From positions 1-21,964 of the forward strand of contig JAEWQF010000001.1 of assembly GCA_023399295.1 (NCBI GenBank): DNA of 21,964 nucleotides, in the 5' to 3' direction. The position numbers and the translations under genes were made by a program. The DNA is from Bacteroidota bacterium. GTDB lineage: Bacteria > Bacteroidota > Bacteroidia > Bacteroidales > Dysgonomonadaceae. Below are positions 1 through 7,466 of the stretch, in pieces (position 1 is the first letter of the stretch; the number at the start of each line of letters is the position of its first letter). Under the pieces are notes generated by a model. The model did not search any database, was not told the DNA's origin, and saw nothing but the letters and a program-made list of their open reading frames with translations.

Positions 1-477
1 TATTTCGACAGCTTCCGCAAAGAGGTCTCTTATCCTTTTGGTTATGGCCTTTCTTATACTACCTTCGAATATGATAATCCTATGATCAGGGAGACTCCCG
101 ATGAAGTGATCGTAAGCATCGATGTCATCAATAGCGGTACTATTCCCGGAAAAGAGGCGGTGCAGCTCTATGTGACGGCACCACAGAACCCCTCACTGCC
201 AAAGCCCGCAAAAGAGTTGAAAGCTTTCGACAAAACCAGAAAATTGAAAGCGGGAGAAAAACAAACCCTGACGCTGAAGATAGCGAAGAGTGATTTGGCC
301 TCCTACGACAATGATCGGTGTGCATGGGTGGTGGATCCGGGCAGATATGATATTCTGGTGGCGGCTTCTTCTCGTGATGTCAGGCAAACGTTGCCGTTGA
401 CCCTCACCGAACCAATCATCAGGAATACGAATAAGGTATTACAGCTGCAGGCTCCTATAGCAATTGTGCAGCCATAA
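1..477 (+). CDS. Glycoside hydrolase family 3 (beta-glucosidase type), C-terminal fragment
   Basis: This is the 3' end of a gene that begins before the window; frame 1 is open from base 1 to the TAA at 475-477. The first residues include YPFGYGLSYTTFEY (about 11-24 of the fragment), the hallmark that links the GH3 C-terminal alpha/beta domain to the fibronectin type III-like domain. The rest is that FnIII-like domain, with the conserved stretch GKEAVQLYV, then PxPAKELKAFDK and a terminal WVVDPGRYDILVAASSRDVR block. GH3 enzymes of this architecture release terminal beta-linked glucose or xylose from oligosaccharides, usually in the periplasm in Bacteroidota. The catalytic Asp and acid/base Glu lie upstream and cannot be inspected, so the substrate is unknown. 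An ATG at 82 is internal to the frame and is not a start. Confidence 0.93.
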   Translation, partial: YFDSFRKEVSYPFGYGLSYTTFEYDNPMIRETPDEVIVSIDVINSGTIPGKEAVQLYVTAPQNPSLPKPAKELKAFDKTRKLKAGEKQTLTLKIAKSDLASYDNDRCAWVVDPGRYDILVAASSRDVRQTLPLTLTEPIIRNTNKVLQLQAPIAIVQP

Positions 478-517
478 TTGATTGACCGGCATTAGATAAA
501 CACCTGATCATTTTGTA

Positions 518-557
518 AACAGAGCCATCCCATGGTTGCATATGGGATGGCTTTGTT
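518..557 (+). terminator. Strong hairpin downstream of the GH3 gene
   Basis: Arms 518-533 and 542-557 pair over 16 bp with a single G-U wobble, around an 8-base loop. The core AGCCATCCCAT / ATGGGATGGCT is perfect. The tail is T-rich but interrupted (TTTGTTCGTTTG), so termination may be partial. It lies 41 bases after the GH3 stop codon. Confidence 0.65.
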
Positions 558-586
558 CGTTTGCAATTATTTTCAGTCATAAATAT

Positions 587-618
587 TTTGATATAAGCAT
601 CTGTTTGGACTATATTTG
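587..618 (+). promoter_or_regulatory. Bacteroidota-type promoter for the GGT-like gene
   Basis: TTTG at 587-590, a 20-base spacer, then TATATTTG at 611-618. This matches the primary sigma consensus of Bacteroides (TTTG, about 19-21 bases, TAnnTTTG) and is the only promoter in the window with both elements intact. It implies a 5' leader of roughly 100 bases before the ATG at 728. The rest of the 478-727 gap shows only the hairpin at 518-557. Confidence 0.65.
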
Positions 619-727
619 TCATTGCATCATCATCTCTATGTATGATGGTGTGATTCCACAATACCTGATGCAGCCCTTTGGAGAGTGCGAGAAGTAAACC
701 TCCCCGATTTAACATAACAATTAGAAT

Positions 728-2650
728 ATGAAGAACATAATAACTTTGCTGATAGTTTCACTGTTCTCTGTACCCCTTTTCTCGCAACGCACACAAAAGC
801 CGGTATTGCACGGGAAGCAGTGGATGGCCATCACCGGCAAACCGCTGGGTGCCCAGGCAGGGGCCATGATCTTCCAGCAGGGCGGCAATGCCATCGATGC
901 TGCCTGTGCCATGCTGGGCGCCACCTGTACCCTCTGGGACGTGTTGAGCTGGGGTGGCGAGACGCAGGCGCTTATTTACAACCCTCACACCAAAAAGGTG
1001 ATCGCCATCAATGCGCTGGGAGTCGCTCCGACGGGGGCCACGGCGGAATATTTCAAAAGCCTCGGATATGATTTCCCACCTGAATATGGTCCCCTGGCAG
1101 CGGTCACCCCCGGCACGGTCGGCGGTTTATGCCTCATGCTGGCACGTTACGGTACCATGAGCCTGGAGCAGGTGCTGGCGCCCTCACTGGAGCTGGCTGC
1201 CGGCTTCCCGGTCGACATCCCCCTGGCCGGCAGCCTGTCGCGCAACAAGGAGATGCTGAAGCAGTGGCCCTACAGCCGCGATCTCTTCATCACCCGTCCC
1301 GGTGAATTGCAGGAGACACCGGTGGCGGGGGAGCTATTCGTGCAGGAGGAGTTACTGGAGACACTGCAGAAGTTGGTGGATGCGGAACAGATGGCACTGC
1401 AGACCGGCAAGAGTCGCGAGCAGGCGATTTGGGCAGCTTACGACCGATTTTACAAGGGCGACATCGCCGTTGAGTTTGTCCGTGGTGTGCAGGAACAGGG
1501 AGGCTTGATCACGATGGAGGATCTGGCAGGGTGGCAGCCTCAGGAGGAAGTACCGCTGCATGTGAATTACAAGGGAATAGAACTCTACAAACTGCAGACC
1601 TGGTCGCAGGGACCGGCACTGCTTCAGAGCCTCAACATCCTGGAAAATTTTGACTTGAAAGCGATGGGTTACAACTCACCGCAGTATATCCATACACTCT
1701 ATCAGACGATGAACATGGCTTTTGCCGACCGCGACTTTTACTATGGCGACCCTGCATTCCGTCCGGATATACCCATCAAAGGGCTACTGGATAAAGGATA
1801 TGCACGACAACGGGCAGCGGAGATATTGGCGGACAGGAACAACCCGTCGGTGGGACCGGGCGATCCCTATCCTTTTGAGGGAAAGAAAAACCCCTATCTG
1901 AAGCTGATGAGAGAACGCGGTTTCGACATCGATCCTACCGGCAAACGCGATTTTGTGCCGCGACACGATGCGATCACTTCTGCAGAGAGTGATTTGAGGA
2001 GGGATGATGTTGCAGGTAACGCTGTCGACTCCCTTTATATGGACCGTCTCTGGCGCGGTACCACCACCATCCAGGCAGCCGACGCCGAGGGGTGGGTGGT
2101 CTCGGTCACCCCCTCCGGTGGTTGGATCCCCGCCTGCATCGCCGGCAACACAGGCATTGGATTGAGTCAGCGGCTACAGAGCTTTGTACTGGATGAGGCG
2201 CTCAATCCCTTCAACGTGGTGGAACCTGGCAAGCGGCCGCGGGTGACGCTCACCCCCTCACTGGCACTGAAGGAGGGCGAGCCCTTCCTCACGTTCGCGG
2301 TGCAGGGGGGTGACACGCAGGAGCAGAACCAACTGCAGTTCTTCCTCAACATGGTGGAGTTCGGCATGAATGTACAGCAGGCATGCGAAGCGGCCAACAT
2401 CAACACCAACCAGCTCTGGCTTTCGCTGGGCGGCACAAAAACTGGCGAGCGGGCACCGCGGCCCGGAGAGCTGCTTTTGAATGCCAGTACACCCGATAGT
2501 GTGCGACAGAAACTGAGCGACATGGGCTATACCCTTCAGTTCTCCGACCGCACCAGCGGTCCCCTCAATGCCATCTGGTTCGACCGTGAGCAGGGCACCC
2601 TCTGGGGTGGCAGCAGCAATTACGGTGAGGATTACGGCATTGGATGGTGA
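728..2650 (+). CDS. Gamma-glutamyltransferase family protein, secreted Ntn-hydrolase
   Basis: The protein has 640 residues and an N-terminal signal peptide (MKNIITLLIVSLFSVPLFSQ), so it acts in the periplasm or outside. GGT-family proteins are made as a proenzyme that cleaves itself to expose a threonine nucleophile. Here GTTTIQ at 444-449 makes Thr445 the likely nucleophile, giving a large subunit of about 444 residues and a small one of about 196. Family landmarks include GGNAIDAA (about 52-59), PGTVGG (about 128-133), PGKRP before TLTPSLAL, and QGGDTQEQ in place of the PGGSR oxyanion motif of classical GGT. The Arg-Glu-(Thr/Ala)-Ala-Pro segment whose Arg binds the gamma-glutamyl carboxylate in E. 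coli GGT reads ALGVAP. The protein therefore belongs to the divergent YwrD/acylase-like branch, and glutathione is not a safe substrate guess. It has its own promoter at 587-618. Confidence 0.87.
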   Translation: MKNIITLLIVSLFSVPLFSQRTQKPVLHGKQWMAITGKPLGAQAGAMIFQQGGNAIDAACAMLGATCTLWDVLSWGGETQALIYNPHTKKVIAINALGVAPTGATAEYFKSLGYDFPPEYGPLAAVTPGTVGGLCLMLARYGTMSLEQVLAPSLELAAGFPVDIPLAGSLSRNKEMLKQWPYSRDLFITRPGELQETPVAGELFVQEELLETLQKLVDAEQMALQTGKSREQAIWAAYDRFYKGDIAVEFVRGVQEQGGLITMEDLAGWQPQEEVPLHVNYKGIELYKLQTWSQGPALLQSLNILENFDLKAMGYNSPQYIHTLYQTMNMAFADRDFYYGDPAFRPDIPIKGLLDKGYARQRAAEILADRNNPSVGPGDPYPFEGKKNPYLKLMRERGFDIDPTGKRDFVPRHDAITSAESDLRRDDVAGNAVDSLYMDRLWRGTTTIQAADAEGWVVSVTPSGGWIPACIAGNTGIGLSQRLQSFVLDEALNPFNVVEPGKRPRVTLTPSLALKEGEPFLTFAVQGGDTQEQNQLQFFLNMVEFGMNVQQACEAANINTNQLWLSLGGTKTGERAPRPGELLLNASTPDSVRQKLSDMGYTLQFSDRTSGPLNAIWFDREQGTLWGGSSNYGEDYGIGW

Positions 2651-2666
2651 GTAAGTAAAAAAATGA

Positions 2667-2674
2667 TATCTTTG
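2667..2674 (+). promoter_or_regulatory. -7 box (TATCTTTG) before the acyl-CoA synthetase
   Basis: TATCTTTG matches the Bacteroidota TAnnTTTG -7 element and lies 35 bases before the ATG at 2710. No clear TTTG is present at the expected -33 position. It sits 16 bases past the stop of the preceding gene, so the synthetase need not depend on readthrough. Confidence 0.5.
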
Positions 2675-2709
2675 AACTCAATAACTCTGATAATAACGTA
2701 AAAAAACAG

Positions 2710-4596
2710 ATGGGAAAAACAATTATCGCGCTCCTGAACGAGACGGTGGCGAAATACGGAGAGCGTCCCTTCCTTTATGAAGCGCGCAACGGGACAGATT
2801 ACACATCCCTTACCTTCAGGGAGGTGAAGGAGCAATCGATCCGCTTTGCGGCGGGTCTGATGGCATTGGGCCTCGGTGCAGGTGAGCGGGTGTCGCTCCT
2901 CTCCGAGGGAAAGAACAACTGGGTGCTGGGTGAGCTGGGTGTGCTCCACGCCGGAGCTGTCTGTGTGCCGCTCTCGGTGAAGCTGGAGACGGTGCAGGAC
3001 ATCACCTTCCGTGTCAACCACTCCGATTCGGTGATGGTGCTGGCTTCCGACCAGCAGATCGCGAAGCTGCGCCCCATGAAGGAGCTGTTCACCACGGTGA
3101 AGCGCTACATCCTGCTCGATCCGGTAGAGGAGGTTGCGGAGGATGAGATCTATTTCGACAAGGTATTGGAACTGGGCGATGCCCTGCTCACGGCTGACAG
3201 GAAGCAGGTAGAGGAAAGAATGGCCGCGGTGGAGCCCGACAGCCTCGCCAACATCTCCTACACCTCCGGCACCACGGCCAATCCCAAGGGGATCATGCTG
3301 TCGCACGACAACTATGTATGCAACGCCGAGCAGGCGGTGGACCACCTCAACGGCATCCCCTCATACTTCCGTACGCTGCTGATCCTGCCCTGGGATCACT
3401 CCTTCGGACATACCGCCGGTATCTACTCGTTCATGAAGTGCGGTGCTGCCATCGCCTCGGTGGCGGCCGGCAAGAGCGCCATGGAGATCCTGCGCAACGT
3501 ACCCAAAAGCATGAAGGCGATCAACCCCCACCTGCTGATGAGCGTACCGGCGCTGGCTGCCAACTTCCGGAAGAACATCGAGGCGGGGATCGAGAAACAG
3601 GGCAAAACTGCCTGGCGCCTCTTCCGGCAGGGACTGAAGGTGGCCTATGCCTACAACGGCGAGGGGTACAACCGCGGCCGCGGCAAGCGGGCGCTGCTGA
3701 AGCCGCTGGTCGCCTTCTACGACAAGGTGATCTTCTCCAGGATCCGGCAGGGCTTCGCCAGCAACCTGGAGTACTTTATCGGCGGCGGTGCACTGCTCGA
3801 CATCGAGCTGCAGCGTTTCTTCTATGCCATCGGCATCCCGATGTACCAGGGTTACGGCCTCTCGGAGGCATCGCCCATCATCTCTGCCAACTGCACGCAG
3901 GCCCACAAGTTGGGCTCCTCGGGCAAGACCATGCCGCGCATGGATATCCGCATCGGCGATGAGGCGATGCACCCATTGCCGGTGGGTGAGAAGGGGGAGA
4001 TCCTGATCAGGGGAGGCAACGTGATGAAGGGCTACTGGAAGAATCCTGAGGCGACAGCCGAGACCATTGTCGATGGCTGGCTCCGCACCGGTGATATGGG
4101 TTACCTCGACAGCGACGGCTACCTTTATGTGCTGGGTCGCACCAAGTCGCTTCTGATCAGCAACGACGGAGAGAAGTTCTCCCCCGAGGGAATTGAGGAG
4201 TCGATCATGGCCCAGTCGGAGTACATCGACCAGTGCGTGCTGCACAACAACCAGAGCCCCTATACCACGGCGCTGCTGACGCTCAACCGCGAGGCGCTGA
4301 AGCGGCGTACTTCCGACCCGGCCGAGGCGGCTCGGATTATCGCCGGAGAGATCGCGGCCTACATGAATGGAGGCAAGCACGACGGCCTCTTCCCCTACCG
4401 CTGGATCCCCTCCGCCTTCGCGGTGATCGAGGAGCCCTTCAGCGAGAAGAACGGGATGGTCAACTCCACCATGAAGATCGTGAAGCACAAGGTGTATGAG
4501 AAATATGCCGACCGGATTGCAGAGTTGCATACGGCAGAAGGGAAGAAACCCGATTCAGCAAATAACCTCAGTGTATTGAAGCGGTTGTTGGAATAA
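2710..4596 (+). CDS. Long-chain fatty acid-CoA ligase (AMP-dependent synthetase)
   Basis: The 628-residue protein is an ANL-superfamily adenylating enzyme: it activates a fatty acid with ATP to acyl-AMP and transfers the acyl group to CoA. The ATP-binding P-loop YTSGTTANPKG is at 184-194. The A5 motif GYGLSEASP starts at 381. The A7 motif TGDMGYLD is at 460-467, and the hinge GRTK is at 476-479, followed by the SNDGEKFSPEGIEE block typical of long-chain FadD/FACL enzymes. Length is normal for the family (about 600). No signal peptide or clear membrane segment is seen, so it is cytoplasmic or membrane-associated. An exact chain-length preference cannot be read from sequence. It converges on the minus-strand feo group with only 13 bases between the stop codons. 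Confidence 0.92.
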   Translation: MGKTIIALLNETVAKYGERPFLYEARNGTDYTSLTFREVKEQSIRFAAGLMALGLGAGERVSLLSEGKNNWVLGELGVLHAGAVCVPLSVKLETVQDITFRVNHSDSVMVLASDQQIAKLRPMKELFTTVKRYILLDPVEEVAEDEIYFDKVLELGDALLTADRKQVEERMAAVEPDSLANISYTSGTTANPKGIMLSHDNYVCNAEQAVDHLNGIPSYFRTLLILPWDHSFGHTAGIYSFMKCGAAIASVAAGKSAMEILRNVPKSMKAINPHLLMSVPALAANFRKNIEAGIEKQGKTAWRLFRQGLKVAYAYNGEGYNRGRGKRALLKPLVAFYDKVIFSRIRQGFASNLEYFIGGGALLDIELQRFFYAIGIPMYQGYGLSEASPIISANCTQAHKLGSSGKTMPRMDIRIGDEAMHPLPVGEKGEILIRGGNVMKGYWKNPEATAETIVDGWLRTGDMGYLDSDGYLYVLGRTKSLLISNDGEKFSPEGIEESIMAQSEYIDQCVLHNNQSPYTTALLTLNREALKRRTSDPAEAARIIAGEIAAYMNGGKHDGLFPYRWIPSAFAVIEEPFSEKNGMVNSTMKIVKHKVYEKYADRIAELHTAEGKKPDSANNLSVLKRLLE

Positions 4597-4609
4597 GAGA
4601 GAAGCTGGG

Positions 4610-4771
4610 TTATGAACCGTTGGAAGACTCATTCTTCGGAAGTTCACACATGTTGCAGCCGCCGCAGCGTGTGTGGTCTTTCTGGATGAAGAAGAAGTGG
4701 TATATCTGTCGCAGAAGGATGATTCCCACGATGATTCCGATGATGATGACGAAAAAAAGTTGCAGATCCAT
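4610..4771 (-). CDS. FeoB-associated Cys-rich small membrane protein
   Basis: A 53-residue protein lies 51 bases downstream of feoAB on the same strand. One hydrophobic helix (residues 5-20, rich in Ile, Leu, Val, Phe) is followed by a basic/aromatic stretch and the cluster CGGC (36-39) with a further Cys at 42. This helix-plus-Cys architecture and position after feoB match the family called FeoB-associated Cys-rich membrane protein. Its role is not firmly established; by analogy with FeoC-like partners it may sense redox or iron, or assist FeoB in the membrane. The start is ATG at 4771-4769 and the stop is TAA at 4612-4610. Short length makes it easy to miss in automated calls. Confidence 0.85.
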   Translation of the reverse strand: MDLQLFFVIIIGIIVGIILLRQIYHFFFIQKDHTRCGGCNMCELPKNESSNGS

Positions 4772-4822
4772 ATCTTCCAAACAATTTTATTCAATAATTG
4801 GTTCGATAACCTTTCGTTAATC

Positions 4823-7312
4823 CTACACGAACAGGCTCCCCACCTGGAAGACCAGGAAGGCGACAAGCCAGGCCAGGCCGGTGGAGTAGAAGACGCTGAA
4901 GAGTGCCCATCCCCAGGAGTGTGACTCCTCCTTGATGGCGACGATGGTGGCGATGCAGGGGAAATAGATCAGCACGAAGAGCAGGAACCCGGCGATCACC
5001 AACGGGGTGAAGACAGGTGTTCCGTCGGCGTAACTCTCCGATTGCAGCCGCTCCTTCAGCGACTGCTGGTCTTCGCTGTCACCGGTGTAGAGCACCCCCA
5101 TGGTGCTGATCACGATCTCCTTGGCGGCCATCCCCGAAAGGAGGCTCACCGATATCTTCCAGTCAAATCCCAGCGGTCGCATCACCGGTTCCATGAAATG
5201 GCCGATCTGTCCGATGTAGGAGTTCACCTGGTGTTCCGTGTTGCGGTTGTGTTCAATCTCGCTGATCTTCACTTCGAGCTCTTCCTCGTTGATGCTGCCC
5301 GCAGCGTGCTGCATCTCAGCCTGTTCGATCTGCCTGTCGAAAGCTGCTTCTCTCTCCTGATTGTGGGGGAAGTAGCCCAGGAACCAGATGATGATGGAGC
5401 CGATCAGGATGGGGCCCCCCATCTTCTGCAGGTACTGCCGCGAGCGGTCCCACATGTGGGTGGTGACCGACTTGAGTGTGGGCATGCGGTAGGGAGGCAG
5501 TTCCATCACGAAGGGGGTCTCCTCCTCCTTGAAAAGGGTGTCGCGGAAGAGCCGCGCCGTGAGTGCCGCAATCAGGATGCCGAAGGCATAAAGTCCCAGC
5601 AGGATGAGGCTCCCGCTGGAGGGGAAGAAGGCACTCACGAAGAGAATGTATACCGGCAGGCGGGCGCTGCAGGACATGAAGGGGACGATGAACATGGTAA
5701 TCATGCGGCTGCTGCGACTCTCGATGGTGCGGGTGGCCATGATGGCCGGCACGTTACAGCCGAAGCCCATGATGAGGGGGATGAACGACTTGCCGTGGAG
5801 TCCGATGCGGTGCATCACCTTGTCCATGATGAAGGCGGCCCGGGCCATGTAGCCCGAATCCTCCATGAAGGCGATGAAGAGGTAGAGGATGACGATGTTG
5901 GGCAGGAAGACGATTACGCCCCCCACGCCGCCGATGACGCCGTCCACGATCAGGTCCTTGAGTGGTCCCTCCACCATGTAGCCCCTCACCATATTGCCCA
6001 GCTGCTCCACCAGCCACTCGATGGCCGCCATGGGGTATCCCCCCAGCCGGAAGGTGGCTTCGAACATCGCCCAGAGAAAAACGAAGAAGAGGGGGAAGCC
6101 CAGGTACTTGTGTGTCACCAGGGTATCGATCAGCTTGGTGCTGTCGGCGAACTGGGTCTTCTCGCTCAGGGTCTCTTTCAACCCCCCAGCGATGAAGCCG
6201 TAACGGGCGTTGGTGAAGGCCGACTCCGGATCTTCCCGCAGTAGCTTCTCCATATAGATCCTCTCCTTGTCGCGCCGTGCCAGAATTTTCTCCTGCTCCG
6301 GCAGTTGTCTCACCTGTCGCTCTACATCCTTGTCCCCCTCCAACAACTTGATGCTGAGGTAGCGAAGCGGTACTTTCCAACGCGTTGCTTCTGTAACCGA
6401 CAGCTCCCGCTCCATGATGGCGATCGATTTCTCCGGCACCCGTCCATAGGGTATCTGCACATACTTGTACTCTTTTTGCCGGTACACCGCAATCACCTCC
6501 TCCAGCAGTTGTGGGATCCCTTCACCTCTTTTACCGACCGTAGGCACCATCGGTGTGTTGATCAGTTCGGAGAAGGTCTTATGGTCGAAGGTGCGACCGC
6601 TCTGTTCCAGCTCGTCGTACATGTTGAGGGCGATCACTACCGGCACCTCCAGGTCGATCAGCTCGGTGGTGAGGTAGAGGTTGCGCTCCAGCGCGGAGGC
6701 GGAGACCACGTTGATGATCACGTCCGGTTTCTCTTCCAGGATATGCTTGCGCACGAAGAGCTCTTCGGGGGTATAAGCGGAAAGCGAGTAGGTACCGGGC
6801 AGGTCGGTCAGTGTGAAGGTGTATCCTTGGTGTGTCAGCGTTCCCTCCTTCGAGTTGACGGTGACACCGCTGTAGTTGCCCACATGCTCGTGTGCTCCCG
6901 AGGCGAGGTTGAAAATGGAGGTCTTCCCCGCATTGGGATTGCCTATCATTGCTACCCGGATGTTCTTCTCGGTGTGGTGGCTGCCGTTGTTGTTTCCGTT
7001 GTGTGTATATGCCGGATGGTATCCGTTCTGCGATTGCTCCACTTCTGTGAGCATTCCATCATCATCTGTTCTTGCAAGTGCGTCCGAGGCCAGTACCGAT
7101 ACCTCCACCATCACCGCTTCGCTGCGGCGCAGGGATACCTCGTACTCCATGATCTCATACTTGATAGGGTCTTTCAGCGGGGCATTCAGGATGGAGCGTA
7201 CTTCCTCGCCCCTGACGAATCCCATTTCGAGGATCCGCTTGCGGAAAGCACCACTGCCGTTCACCTTTGTGATGTATGCTTTCTGTCCGGTTTTAAGTTC
7301 TGAGAGACGCAT
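4823..7312 (-). CDS. feoB: Ferrous iron transporter, FeoA-FeoB fusion
   Basis: This 829-residue inner-membrane GTPase-permease imports Fe(II). Residues 1-75 are a FeoA SH3-like domain (MRLSELKTGQ start). Residues 80-117 form a hydrophilic His/Asn-rich linker. The G domain follows with G1 GNPNAGKT (124-131), G3 DLPG (170-173) and G4 NMYD (230-233). The C-terminal half is the polytopic channel, with the conserved GFGCNVPA and SCSARLPVY segments and a late MAAKEIVIS block. The frame is open to an ATG at 7354, but a TATCTTTG -7 box lies at 7349-7342 inside that extension. A transcript from it cannot contain the upstream ATG, and the FeoA domain begins exactly at the ATG at 7312. The Cys-rich partner gene follows. 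The fused layout is common in Bacteroidota. Confidence 0.95.
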   Translation of the reverse strand: MRLSELKTGQKAYITKVNGSGAFRKRILEMGFVRGEEVRSILNAPLKDPIKYEIMEYEVSLRRSEAVMVEVSVLASDALARTDDDGMLTEVEQSQNGYHPAYTHNGNNNGSHHTEKNIRVAMIGNPNAGKTSIFNLASGAHEHVGNYSGVTVNSKEGTLTHQGYTFTLTDLPGTYSLSAYTPEELFVRKHILEEKPDVIINVVSASALERNLYLTTELIDLEVPVVIALNMYDELEQSGRTFDHKTFSELINTPMVPTVGKRGEGIPQLLEEVIAVYRQKEYKYVQIPYGRVPEKSIAIMERELSVTEATRWKVPLRYLSIKLLEGDKDVERQVRQLPEQEKILARRDKERIYMEKLLREDPESAFTNARYGFIAGGLKETLSEKTQFADSTKLIDTLVTHKYLGFPLFFVFLWAMFEATFRLGGYPMAAIEWLVEQLGNMVRGYMVEGPLKDLIVDGVIGGVGGVIVFLPNIVILYLFIAFMEDSGYMARAAFIMDKVMHRIGLHGKSFIPLIMGFGCNVPAIMATRTIESRSSRMITMFIVPFMSCSARLPVYILFVSAFFPSSGSLILLGLYAFGILIAALTARLFRDTLFKEEETPFVMELPPYRMPTLKSVTTHMWDRSRQYLQKMGGPILIGSIIIWFLGYFPHNQEREAAFDRQIEQAEMQHAAGSINEEELEVKISEIEHNRNTEHQVNSYIGQIGHFMEPVMRPLGFDWKISVSLLSGMAAKEIVISTMGVLYTGDSEDQQSLKERLQSESYADGTPVFTPLVIAGFLLFVLIYFPCIATIVAIKEESHSWGWALFSVFYSTGLAWLVAFLVFQVGSLFV

Positions 7313-7341
7313 GTATGAGTACTTTTGCTTATTGCGAACCG

Positions 7342-7349
7342 CAAAGATA
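7342..7349 (-). promoter_or_regulatory. -7 box (TATCTTTG) for feoAB
   Basis: Read on the minus strand this is TATCTTTG, 29 bases before the ATG at 7312. Its position rules out the upstream in-frame ATG at 7354 for transcripts from this promoter. It faces the fumC promoter at 7410-7417, so about 60 bases hold two divergent promoters. I see no convincing Fur-like operator. Confidence 0.6.
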
Positions 7350-7409
7350 GCCATTTCTGAAGAAACTATTTATATCAGTTATAAATAATAACTTTTCATA
7401 TATTCTTTT

Positions 7410-7417
7410 TATCTTTG
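7410..7417 (+). promoter_or_regulatory. -7 box (TATCTTTG) for fumC
   Basis: TATCTTTG lies 49 bases before the fumC ATG at 7467, preceded by an AT-rich tract. The -33 TTTG is not recognisable. It is divergent from the feoAB box. Confidence 0.55.
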
Positions 7418-7466
7418 AGGGGATCGCAACAATCAGTAACAGAACCGTTACGCAAAATGAGCAGAT

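Noticed and set aside
4555..4866. 103-codon minus-strand frame overlapping the end of feoAB and the synthetase
   Set aside because: It runs through the real 53-codon Cys-rich gene in another frame, and the Ser-rich translation is a frame artefact.
5042..6244. 400-codon plus-strand open frame opposite feoB
   Set aside because: It is antisense to the FeoB membrane domain. The translation is rich in His, Glu and Asp from reading membrane-helix codons backwards; no family is recognisable.
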